Assembly (NCBI RefSeq): GCF_028767125.1
Contig: NZ_JAKCWP010000008.1
Location: 1 to 64,000 of the forward strand
Origin: Chelativorans sp. YIM 93263
GTDB lineage: Bacteria; Pseudomonadota; Alphaproteobacteria; Rhizobiales; Rhizobiaceae
Direction: 5' to 3'
DNA length: 64,000 bases
How positions within the stretch are numbered: position 1 is the stretch's first letter; each line of letters begins with the position of its first letter. The translations under genes were made by a program, and so were the position numbers. The notes beneath the pieces were generated by a model. It ran no database searches, was not told the origin of the DNA, and saw nothing but the letters and a program-made list of their open reading frames with translations. Below are positions 26,721-33,400 of this stretch, piece by piece.

Positions 26721-27142
26721 CTATGCTTGCGTGTTGGTGTAGAGTGCACCGCCGGCCCATGCGCAGGGCAGGGCAGTTAGGATCAGGGCAATCGGGTACC
26801 AGTGGTCGGCCAGATGCACATGGCCGCGGCCCCGGCGATGCTTAGCGCCAGCCCGATGAACCCGAGCACCATGGCGTGCAGCATTGGCCGGACGGGTGCG
26901 AACCGTGCGGCGATATAGCTGCCGAGCACCGCGTAAACGATGCGATAGATCAGAGCCAAAAAATATTGGCCGGTGCTCATCGGCTCGCTCCAGGGCGGAT
27001 AGACTTCCAGGCTATGCAACACCTGATCCGTACCCAGCGACAAGACGAAAACGACCAGCAAACCTAAAAGAACGGCACCGACGCTGCGTAACGGCTGCGG
27101 GGCCCATTCACCTGTATTCTCCCTCTGCAGGCTCATTGCCAT
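26721..27142 (-). pseudogene. frameshifted small membrane protein gene
   Basis: The N-terminal frame (from ATG 27142) encodes about 110 residues with three to four hydrophobic helices and then falls into the nonsense tail MCIWPTTGTRLP, stopping at 26783. In the next frame the reading continues as HLADHWYPIALILTALPC and on to a stop at 26721, ending ALYTNTQA, a natural hydrophobic C-terminus that closes 10 bp before the YCII start. One missing G near 26819-26822 would join the two into a protein of about 140 residues. It is either a real mutation or a sequencing error. The function is unknown. Confidence 0.75.
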
Positions 27143-27175
27143 ACTCCCTTCATCGTTCTATATGACCAAGGACGA

Positions 27176-27205
27176 AGAAAAAGGGCGCTGTCCGACAGCG
27201 CCCTT
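27176..27205 (-). terminator. intrinsic terminator after the GFA gene
   Basis: A perfect 11-bp stem (AAGGGCGCTGT / ACAGCGCCCTT, 3-base loop, 27181-27205) followed on the minus strand by TTTTTCTTC. It lies 31 bases after the GFA gene stop and ends the HxlR-divergent operon, leaving the frameshifted membrane gene and the YCII gene as a separate or read-through unit. Confidence 0.88.
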
Positions 27206-27235
27206 ATGGTTCTTATCTGATATTCTACTGATATA

Positions 27236-27640
27236 TCACAAATAGCCCGTTTCTTTCGGGGCGCGGTCCCAGGCATCGTTGCGGCCGTCCTCGAAGGTAA
27301 CCGGCGCGGACGCCAGCTCTTCCGGTGCTGCATCGTCAAGACAGGCGACATTGATGGCATAGAACGTGCCGCCAAGCTCTTCCAAATGCCCCCGTCCGAA
27401 TGGCTTGACGCCGCAGGTGCGGCAGAAGAGGTGCGCAATGCTGCCGCTACCGAAGCGGTACTCATTAAGTGAATCTTCTCCGGCGAGCAGCTGGAACTCC
27501 TTGGCGGGAACCACGCTCTTCCAAAACCGGGCCTTGGCGCAGACGGAGCAGTTGCAACGGCTGGTTCCCTCGCTGAGATCCAGATCGGCCGAGAAACGCA
27601 CCGCCCCACAATGGCAGCTTCCGTGATAGGTCTTTTCCAT
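27236..27640 (-). CDS. GFA-family (glutathione-dependent formaldehyde-activating-like) zinc protein
   Basis: A 134-residue protein with the GFA zinc cysteines: Cys9 and Cys11 in GSCHCGAVRF, Cys29, Cys31 and Cys34 in RCNCSVC, and a further pair in LFCRTCGVKPFGRG. Family members bind zinc, some bind glutathione conjugates, and only a few have been tested. ATG 27640 starts the conserved MEKTYHGSC; the frame open further upstream lies inside the next gene. It is the last gene of the operon, 26 bp after the serine hydrolase and just before a terminator. Confidence 0.9.
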   Translation of the reverse strand: MEKTYHGSCHCGAVRFSADLDLSEGTSRCNCSVCAKARFWKSVVPAKEFQLLAGEDSLNEYRFGSGSIAHLFCRTCGVKPFGRGHLEELGGTFYAINVACLDDAAPEELASAPVTFEDGRNDAWDRAPKETGYL

Positions 27641-27666
27641 GAGGTTTACCTTCTCAGCACTGGAAC

Positions 27667-29001
27667 TCAGGCGATGGACCTGTAGATTTGATTCCAGAAG
27701 TCGACGTAAGTCACTGGTGGCTCTGGCGAATCCATTAGTCGTTGTGTGAACAGCATGGCCACCAGACCGTTTTCCGGATCCGTGAAAGCCGTGGTGCCGT
27801 ATCCGCCATTCCAACCGAAAGCGCCGGGCTTGAGGCCCATCTTCGTCTCGCCGAGTATGACAGACATTCCCAGCCCCCAGCCCGCGCCGCCTTCCTCCAT
27901 GAACATGGCGGCATCGGACGTGCTCATCTGCTCGGGCGTGAGTTGGTTGCGCGTCATCTCAGCCACCGTTCCGGCCTGAAGAATGCGCGTGCCGTCGAGT
28001 TCGCCCTTATTGTGCATCATGCGGGAAAAGGCGGCATAATCGTCCACAGTGGTCACCAGCCCACCCGCACCGGAGTCCATTGGCGGTGGGGCCGTGAAGT
28101 CGATCCCGAGGTCGGCGTCGTAGACGATGATCGAGCCGTCACCGGCGGCGAAATCCATTCCGTACTGTGTCGGCAGGCGGTCGCGTTTTTCCGGCGGCAC
28201 GAAGAAGGCGGTGTCCTTCATTCCGAGCGGCTCAAACAGCCATTCCTGCATGACCTCGCCAAGCCGCTTTCCGGTGGCCCTTTCGATCAGGATGCCGGCC
28301 ACGTCGAGGCCGTTATTGTAGAGGAAGCGTTCGCCGGGCTGATAGGCAAGGGAGAGGTCGCTCAGCCGTTGCATGTATTCGTCGGACGTCATCTTGGGCA
28401 GCACCCAACTCGGCGCGATGCCCGCCTCGCGCATGGCTGACTGGATCGGATATTGTTCGGGGAAAACCATGATGGCGCCGAGGCCGAAGGTCTGGGTCAG
28501 AAGATGACGCAGGGTGACCGGGCGTTCGGCTGGCACGGTGTCGTTGATATCCGATTCCACACTCTTAAGCACGCGGGGCTGGGCGAGCTCCGGGAGGAAC
28601 TCGCCGACCGGATCATCGAGGCCGATCGTGCCGTTTTCCACCAGCGTCATGGCAATTGCGGCGGTCACTGGCTTGGTTATGGAGGCGACGCGGAAAATCG
28701 TGTCGCGTGCCATTGGTTTGCCCGCGCCGTTCATTTCAAAGGTGCCGGCGGTGCCGATTTGGGTTTCGCCGTCATGGTGGATGAGCCAGGTCGCGCCGGG
28801 GATATAGCCATCGCCTACGTGGCGGTCCATCTTCTCTTGCAGGGCTTTAAGAACCTCCGCCTTTGCAGCTTTGCCGGCCATAGTCTCTCCTTTTGCCGTC
28901 CCGCCACCGGCGGCGCGGGCGAGGCCCGCGACACCAAGCGCTATGGACGCGGTGGCGCCCTTCAGTAGTGAGCGCCGGCCGATGGTGTGATGCGAATCCA
29001 T
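27667..29001 (-). CDS. Tat-exported serine hydrolase (class C beta-lactamase / esterase fold)
   Basis: A 444-residue penicillin-binding-protein-fold hydrolase. The nucleophile is in the S-x-x-K motif (Ser107-Ile-Thr-Lys110) and the Y-x-N motif is Tyr228-Asn-Asn230. The N-terminus IGRRSLLKG followed by a hydrophobic run ending ARAAGG looks like a twin-arginine signal, so it should be periplasmic. Members include esterases and D-aminopeptidases as well as AmpC enzymes, so beta-lactam hydrolysis should not be assumed. It starts 11 bp after the truncated DUF899 ORF. Confidence 0.86.
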   Translation of the reverse strand: MDSHHTIGRRSLLKGATASIALGVAGLARAAGGGTAKGETMAGKAAKAEVLKALQEKMDRHVGDGYIPGATWLIHHDGETQIGTAGTFEMNGAGKPMARDTIFRVASITKPVTAAIAMTLVENGTIGLDDPVGEFLPELAQPRVLKSVESDINDTVPAERPVTLRHLLTQTFGLGAIMVFPEQYPIQSAMREAGIAPSWVLPKMTSDEYMQRLSDLSLAYQPGERFLYNNGLDVAGILIERATGKRLGEVMQEWLFEPLGMKDTAFFVPPEKRDRLPTQYGMDFAAGDGSIIVYDADLGIDFTAPPPMDSGAGGLVTTVDDYAAFSRMMHNKGELDGTRILQAGTVAEMTRNQLTPEQMSTSDAAMFMEEGGAGWGLGMSVILGETKMGLKPGAFGWNGGYGTTAFTDPENGLVAMLFTQRLMDSPEPPVTYVDFWNQIYRSIA

Positions 29002-29012
29002 GGTGGTCCTCG

Positions 29013-29165
29013 TTAGTTATCAAAGAATGGGACGCTGGCGCGGGCGCTTTCGACACGCTCCGCGCTCAATGCATCGCGCGCCCGCGTCATCTCCTTTTCC
29101 TTGGCTAGGAGTGCTTTGCGGGCTTCCAGCCATTCTTCACGAGGGACGATTTCCGGTAGGCTCAT
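29013..29165 (-). CDS. 50-residue truncated DUF899-like ORF
   Basis: A short ORF starting MSLPEIVPREEWLEARKALL. Its first 37 residues align with the N-terminus of the full-length DUF899 protein encoded directly upstream (MNLPKVVSQEEWADARDAIL). After SAER it diverges, ending SVPFFDN and TAA. It has a strong GAGGAGGAG ribosome-binding site and keeps operon spacing (26 bp before, 11 bp after). It lacks the whole thioredoxin-like domain, so it is either a relic of a tandem duplication or a small helical protein in its own right. Confidence 0.65.
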   Translation of the reverse strand: MSLPEIVPREEWLEARKALLAKEKEMTRARDALSAERVESARASVPFFDN

Positions 29166-29191
29166 TTTCTCCTCCTCGGCTCTGGCTGCAG

Positions 29192-29848
29192 CTACTGGGC
29201 GGCGTATTCATCATGCAGGCGCCACCATTGATACGGCGCCGATTGCGGCCAGCCCGGTGGCGAATCTTCCCAGCTTTCCTGTCGCCCAAGGGGTGTGAGG
29301 TCGAGGAAGGTCCAGGTGCTGCCCAGCGCCTCTACGCCGCGACCGGTGGTGAAATACGTTCGATAGATATCCTGACCGTCGCGCAGGAAGACATTCAGCC
29401 CAAAGCCACCCGTCACGCCGAAATCGGGGTTGAAATCGTCCTTGGTCTCGTACCAGGGCAGCGTCCACCCCATCCGCTTCTTAAACGCCTCGATTTCGGC
29501 CAGTGGAGCGCGTGAGACAAGCGCGAGCGTCGTATCGCGAGCGTTCAGATGGGCCAGGTGGCCTATGTTGTCGGTGAACATCGAGCAGCCGGAGCAGGGG
29601 CTTTCGTCGTTGGGCTTCAACATGTGGTGATAGACGATCAATTGTCGCCGGCCTTCGAAAAGGCCGAGAAGCGTGGCCTCGCCCGCCGGGCCGTTGAATG
29701 CGTAGTCCTTCTCGATCTTCACCATGGGCAGCTTGCGGCGCTCGGCGGCAAGCGCGTCGAGCGCCCGCGTCATGGCCTTTTCCTTTTCCAGAATAGCGTC
29801 GCGCGCGTCCGCCCACTCTTCTTGCGATACCACCTTCGGCAGGTTCAT
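29192..29848 (-). CDS. DUF899 family thioredoxin-like protein
   Basis: A 218-residue member of DUF899, a thioredoxin-fold family whose biochemical role is poorly known. After an N-terminal helical hairpin (about 1-40) come LPMVKIEKDYAF, the cysteine motif C85-SG-C88 in SPCSGCSMFTDN, the RMGWTLPWYE segment and NVFLRDGQDIYRTYFTTGRG. The paired cysteines could be redox active. ATG 29848 starts the conserved MNLPKVVS; the open frame upstream overlaps the SnoaL gene in another frame. Confidence 0.88.
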   Translation of the reverse strand: MNLPKVVSQEEWADARDAILEKEKAMTRALDALAAERRKLPMVKIEKDYAFNGPAGEATLLGLFEGRRQLIVYHHMLKPNDESPCSGCSMFTDNIGHLAHLNARDTTLALVSRAPLAEIEAFKKRMGWTLPWYETKDDFNPDFGVTGGFGLNVFLRDGQDIYRTYFTTGRGVEALGSTWTFLDLTPLGRQESWEDSPPGWPQSAPYQWWRLHDEYAAQ

Positions 29849-29888
29849 TTCCGCTTCCTTCTCGGTTTTTTGGTCCGCCGTGCCGTAC

Positions 29889-30248
29889 TCAGGATGGCTG
29901 AAAGACGCCGTCGGCATACGCCGCGCCGAAATAGACATTGACGGCGCGAATGCGGCTGCCTTCGAAGTCGAAAGTCTCGACATTGCAAAATTCCTTTCCC
30001 TCGCGGGTCCGGCACAGATACAAGACGAAGACACGGTCCCCCGATCCGACAACCTCTTCCAGAAAATGTTGCTCGATGCGTTCGCTGTTGGGCCAGCAGC
30101 GCTCGAAATAAGTCTGCTTGTCGATGGCGTCGTCATACGGGCTGGTGAAGGTGAAATCGTCTGCGAGCAGCGGTTCGATCATGGCGCGATCCTTGACGCG
30201 ATAGGCTTCGAAGAGCTGCCGGACGGCGTTTTCCTTCTCGTTCGTCAT
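29889..30248 (-). CDS. SnoaL/NTF2-like fold protein
   Basis: A 119-residue cone-shaped alpha+beta (NTF2-like) protein with the typical opening helix VRQLFEAYRVKDRAMIEPLLADDFTFTSP (read in two parts) and FCNVETFDFEGSRI near the end. Such proteins include small isomerases, hydrolases and binding modules. ATG 30248 is chosen because GAGGAG precedes it and an earlier in-frame ATG would overlap the previous gene. It sits 40 bp upstream of DUF899 and 10 bp after the reductase-like gene. Confidence 0.85.
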   Translation of the reverse strand: MTNEKENAVRQLFEAYRVKDRAMIEPLLADDFTFTSPYDDAIDKQTYFERCWPNSERIEQHFLEEVVGSGDRVFVLYLCRTREGKEFCNVETFDFEGSRIRAVNVYFGAAYADGVFQPS

Positions 30249-30258
30249 CTTGATCTCC

Positions 30259-30816
30259 TCAGCGGCCTTCATGCCTGTTCTCAGGTGCGTAGTGGAGGAT
30301 GACCACTCCGGACTTCAGTGTTCTCGTCTCAAGGTGCTTTAGAGGCAGTCTGTTTGTGCTGCCCTTGAAGAGTGGCGAACCGCTCCCGAGAATGATGGGA
30401 TTGATGCCGAGGTGGTATTCGTCGATCAGGTCGTGCTCAATCAGGGTTGCCGTGAGGTCGGCGCTGCCGAACACGAAGATGTCTCCGCCGTCCCTGGCCT
30501 TCAGCTTGGCGACTTCCTCCGCGACGTTGCCGTTGAAGAGCTTCGTGTTGTTCCAGTCGGCGCTTTTCAGCGTGCGCGAGAAGACGACCTTCTCGATATT
30601 GTTCATGAACTCCGCGATCCAGCCTTCCTCGGACGGCCAAATACCGGCCATAAATTCGTAGGTTACGCGGCCAAAAACGAGCGTATCGGCGTTTTCCTGG
30701 GTCTCACGGATGTACTCTTCGAGTTCTTCCTCGAAAACGAACCAGCCGATGTCCCTGTCCGGCCCCTCGAAGAAGCCGTCGACGGTCACCATGTCCCATG
30801 CGATCAATTTTCTCAT
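30259..30816 (-). CDS. dihydrofolate reductase / RibD C-terminal-domain family protein
   Basis: A 185-residue protein with the RibD_C/DHFR-like fold: MRKLIAWDMVTVDGFFEG at the start, LVFGRVTYEFMAGIWP, VVFSRTL and IFVFGSADLTATLIEHDLIDE, which together frame an NADP site. Stand-alone members are common near detoxification genes and have no settled substrate. It overlaps the upstream alpha/beta hydrolase gene by 4 bp, so the two are translationally coupled. Confidence 0.88.
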   Translation of the reverse strand: MRKLIAWDMVTVDGFFEGPDRDIGWFVFEEELEEYIRETQENADTLVFGRVTYEFMAGIWPSEEGWIAEFMNNIEKVVFSRTLKSADWNNTKLFNGNVAEEVAKLKARDGGDIFVFGSADLTATLIEHDLIDEYHLGINPIILGSGSPLFKGSTNRLPLKHLETRTLKSGVVILHYAPENRHEGR

Positions 30817-31730
30817 GGTATTCTTCCTCCTTTGTCCAGTGTGTGTTGAGATTGGTCGCTCGCGTGGTCGCTGGTGTGCTCTACGATAGCGCCGATAATC
30901 GTATCCCAGTCGCTCTTATGCAGTTCGTGTCCGCCGCCTTCCAGGCGGACAAGCCTCGCGCCGGCGACGGCCTGCGCGAGTGTGGTGCCATGCTCCGGCG
31001 GAAAAACCGGATCGGCGGTGCCGTGAATGACGAGAAGCGGTACTTTCGACTGGCGCAGCTTGCCCTGCCACGCCTCGCCGACATTGATGAGGACGCTATG
31101 ATTGGTGGCGCTGAGATAGCCGCCTGAGCGGTCGAAATCCCGTTCAATAAAAGCCTTGGTCTCGGCTTCGTCGAATGGATGTGCCGTGCTCGCGACCAGG
31201 CGCGCTTCCTCGACCATGTAAGCAATCACCTCTGCCCGGTCCGACCAGTCCACATCCATCTGCATGTGTTCCATCCAAGCCTCGCCACTCGCAGGGCAGT
31301 GGGACGTATCCACTCCTATCGGCGAAGTGCTGATTGTCGTCAGGGACAGCACGCGTTCCCGCCGCTTGAGCGCAGCGCCCTGACCGGCCATGCCGCCGAG
31401 GGAGAAGCCGACGATATGGGCGGCGGAAATCCCGTAGCCATCGAGCACGCGGAACACGTCATCAACCGAATCGTCGAAGCTATAGCCCGGTTGGCCGGGC
31501 GGATATTTCGTCGACAGACCGGTGTCGCGCTGGTCATAGCGGATGACGAAGCGGCCGCGTTCCGCAAGCCTCGTACAGAACTCCTCGGGCCACCAGAGCA
31601 TGGAGGCCATCCCGCCCATAATCAGAAGCACCGGCGGCTTCGCCGGATCCCCGAATGCCTCGGCGGCAAGCTCGACACCGTCGCTGCGGACCATGCATTC
31701 GTTCAACTGCGTGTCGCGTGATTGCGTCAT
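30813..31730 (-). CDS. alpha/beta hydrolase
   Basis: A 305-residue hydrolase with nucleophile elbow GFSLGG (Ser110), an oxyanion region LLIMGGMASM, the RYDQRDTGLS motif common in esterases of the aclacinomycin methylesterase (RdmC) type, the acid in IHGTADPVFP and the histidine in GGGHELH. It probably cleaves an ester or a similar bond. It is second in the operon, 15 bp after the GST. Confidence 0.88.
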   Translation of the reverse strand: MTQSRDTQLNECMVRSDGVELAAEAFGDPAKPPVLLIMGGMASMLWWPEEFCTRLAERGRFVIRYDQRDTGLSTKYPPGQPGYSFDDSVDDVFRVLDGYGISAAHIVGFSLGGMAGQGAALKRRERVLSLTTISTSPIGVDTSHCPASGEAWMEHMQMDVDWSDRAEVIAYMVEEARLVASTAHPFDEAETKAFIERDFDRSGGYLSATNHSVLINVGEAWQGKLRQSKVPLLVIHGTADPVFPPEHGTTLAQAVAGARLVRLEGGGHELHKSDWDTIIGAIVEHTSDHASDQSQHTLDKGGRIP

Positions 31731-31745
31731 CTCTTCCTCCTTGCA

Positions 31746-32351
31746 TTACAGTTGAGGAGAAGAAGGCTCAGAAATGCCCTCACGCCGTTCCGCCTCCCGC
31801 ACGGAGGGACGCGTCTCAATGCGGGCCACATAGTCGCGAAAGCACTCGGCAAGCGGGAAGCCAAGTTCTCCAGCACCGCGCGCCAGCATGAAGAGATACG
31901 GATCTGCTACGCTGAAGCTGTCGCCAAACAAGTATTTCGTGCGTTCCAACCGGCCGGCCAGAAGGCCGAAGCGCTGAAGGATTTCGTCCCGAAGCACCGG
32001 CTTGGAATCCTCGGATACCGAGAAATAGATCGGGAAGCGCTTGTGAATTTCGCTGGCGAGGAAGCTCAGCATCTCAATCAGCCTGTAGCGGCCAAGTTCG
32101 CCGCGCGGTGCCAGGTCCGGAGCATGATCCGCGACCCAGGCAAGAATGGCGGCGTTCTCCGTCAAGAGTTCGCCATCGTCGAACATCAGGGCCGGGACGT
32201 AGCCTTTGGGATTGATATCCGTATAGCTCCCGCCGCCCTCGATCTGCTTGGTCCAGATATCCACCTTGACGAGGTCGAACTGAAGTTCGGCCTCAAGCAT
32301 CGCGATATGGTCGGCGATACTGCTGAATCCGGGTGCATAGAAGAGTTTCAT
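31746..32351 (-). CDS. glutathione S-transferase family protein, first gene of the operon
   Basis: A 201-residue GST of the bacterial beta type. The N-terminal thioredoxin-like domain has the cis-Pro in GYVPALMFDDGELLTENAAIL, and the helical domain has FSVADPYLFMLARG. The usual N-terminal Cys10 of beta-class GSTs is replaced by Phe-Ser (MKLFYAPGFSS), so the Ser may be the activating residue. It heads the minus-strand operon and faces the hxlR gene across 162 bp. Confidence 0.88.
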   Translation of the reverse strand: MKLFYAPGFSSIADHIAMLEAELQFDLVKVDIWTKQIEGGGSYTDINPKGYVPALMFDDGELLTENAAILAWVADHAPDLAPRGELGRYRLIEMLSFLASEIHKRFPIYFSVSEDSKPVLRDEILQRFGLLAGRLERTKYLFGDSFSVADPYLFMLARGAGELGFPLAECFRDYVARIETRPSVREAERREGISEPSSPQL

Positions 32352-32513
32352 TGAACCAAATCCTTATCGAGGTCCTGCCATCACCACGCCGTTGTGGCAT
32401 CGTCACGCCATTGCGGCGTCTTCTTGACTTCATTCTCGTCTGATTGCATTTTGCAACTGGTTGCAAGATATCAAACTGATCCTATTTAGCAACCGGTAAT
32501 TGGAGAACGTGAC
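32352..32513. promoter_or_regulatory. divergent operator region, GST operon / HxlR regulator
   Basis: The 162-bp gap holds a strong palindrome TTGCAAC-TG-GTTGCAA (32451-32466) on the hxlR side, with a partial second site AGCAACCGGT (32489-32498). On the GST side are two copies of ACGCCrTTGyGGC (32386-32398 and 32405-32417), 19 bp apart. HxlR-type winged-helix dimers bind such dyads, so autoregulation and control of the operon are likely. Binding is inferred. Confidence 0.65.
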
Positions 32514-33041
32514 TTGGTCGCTGAAAGGGAAGAAATCGCCCACCGTTCGGGCTGCCCCATCAACCTCACCGTGGAGGTGCTGGGAGACAAATGGTCCTTC
32601 ATCGTCGTGCGCGACATGATGTTCGGCAATCGCCGGCATTTTCGCACGTTATTGACGCAGTCGGAGGAGGGGATTGCCAGCAATATCCTGTCGGACCGGC
32701 TGCGGCGGCTGACGGCGGCGGGCATCATTTCCAAAAAGGACGATCCAAGCCACAAGCAGAAGGCCATCTACAGCCTGACAGAGCAGGGGATCGAGCTTCT
32801 GCCGGTCTTCGCCATGATCGGCGCCTGGGGACGCAAATGGCTGCCGGTCACCGAGGAACTCTCGATCCGCGCACAGCTTCTGGAGGAGGGCGGACCGCAG
32901 CTCTGGGAAAAATTCATGAATGAGTTGCGCTACGAGCATCTCGGAGACGAGAATTGTCGTCCGGAGCCCGGCACCAGTGTCGGTAAGCAGTTGGCGGAAG
33001 CCTACAAGGCAGTGGTGGCCCGGAAAGGAGCGAAAAAGTGA
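32514..33041 (+). CDS. HxlR-family transcriptional regulator
   Basis: A 175-residue winged-helix regulator. The HxlR core starts at CPINLTVEVLGDKWSFIVVRD, with its conserved early Cys (Cys14) and the GDKW motif, then RHFRTLLTQSEEGIASNIL and SDRLRRLTAAGII. Cys14 is the sort of residue that senses electrophiles or oxidants in relatives such as YodB and HypR. The start is a TTG at 32514 with GGAG about nine bases upstream. It is divergent from the eight-gene enzyme operon, its likely target. Confidence 0.9.
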   Translation: MVAEREEIAHRSGCPINLTVEVLGDKWSFIVVRDMMFGNRRHFRTLLTQSEEGIASNILSDRLRRLTAAGIISKKDDPSHKQKAIYSLTEQGIELLPVFAMIGAWGRKWLPVTEELSIRAQLLEEGGPQLWEKFMNELRYEHLGDENCRPEPGTSVGKQLAEAYKAVVARKGAKK

Positions 33042-33129
33042 ACACCATTCGGGGGTTTAAAGGCGATCGTTCGCTTGTTGACTCACGGCTGCTGAAGATG
33101 CGTGGCGAAACCAGTGCCGCGCGAAGTAC

Positions 33130-33157
33130 TTGCACCAAAACTGTCCGTCCGTTATCA
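33130..33157 (+). promoter_or_regulatory. candidate leu leader promoter
   Basis: TTGCAC (33130-33135) and TTATCA (33152-33157), with a 16-base spacer, would start the transcript at or next to the leader ATG at 33165. The hexamers are weak and an AAGG at 33157-33160 could instead be a ribosome-binding site. Inferred. Confidence 0.35.
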
Positions 33158-33164
33158 AGGCACC

Positions 33165-33281
33165 ATGACTCGGAAAGCGCACATTTTATTTGATGCTGTC
33201 GGCGCGGTTGCCGCGGTTTCGCGCGCGCTTTCCCTTGAGCTGCTCCTTCTCGGCCTTAGTGGCGGTCGCCGGGTCCATTGA
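33165..33281 (+). CDS. leuL: leu leader peptide
   Basis: A 38-codon ORF upstream of leuA. Its second half reads ALSLELLLLGLSGG, a dense run of leucine codons (CTT TCC CTT GAG CTG CTC CTT CTC GGC CTT), and it ends with TGA inside the loop of the first attenuator hairpin. Leu-rich leader peptides before leuA are known in alphaproteobacteria from comparative work on attenuation. At 38 residues it is longer than the trp leader. The peptide itself is not conserved except for its Leu content, so the reading frame is supported mainly by that run and by the structures. Confidence 0.78.
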   Translation: MTRKAHILFDAVGAVAAVSRALSLELLLLGLSGGRRVH

Positions 33282-33309
33282 AGGGGCGCCCGGCGGTCGA
33301 TGCCGCCGG
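33267..33309 (+). promoter_or_regulatory. leuA attenuator: two mutually exclusive hairpins
   Basis: Hairpin A pairs CGCCGGG (33267-33273) with CCCGGCG (33289-33295) around the leader stop codon. Hairpin B pairs CCGGCGG (33290-33296) with CCGCCGG (33303-33309). They share 33290-33295 and cannot coexist. Hairpin B is not followed by a T-run, so the block may act by another route, such as Rho or translation. Confidence 0.65.
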
Positions 33310-33400
33310 ATGCGCTGGCCCGCTCCTTCCCGCTACAAATTTTGAAATGAGGTCTTGATAGGCACGTGGTCGATAGAACCCGTGGCCCCGGAGTAGACGA

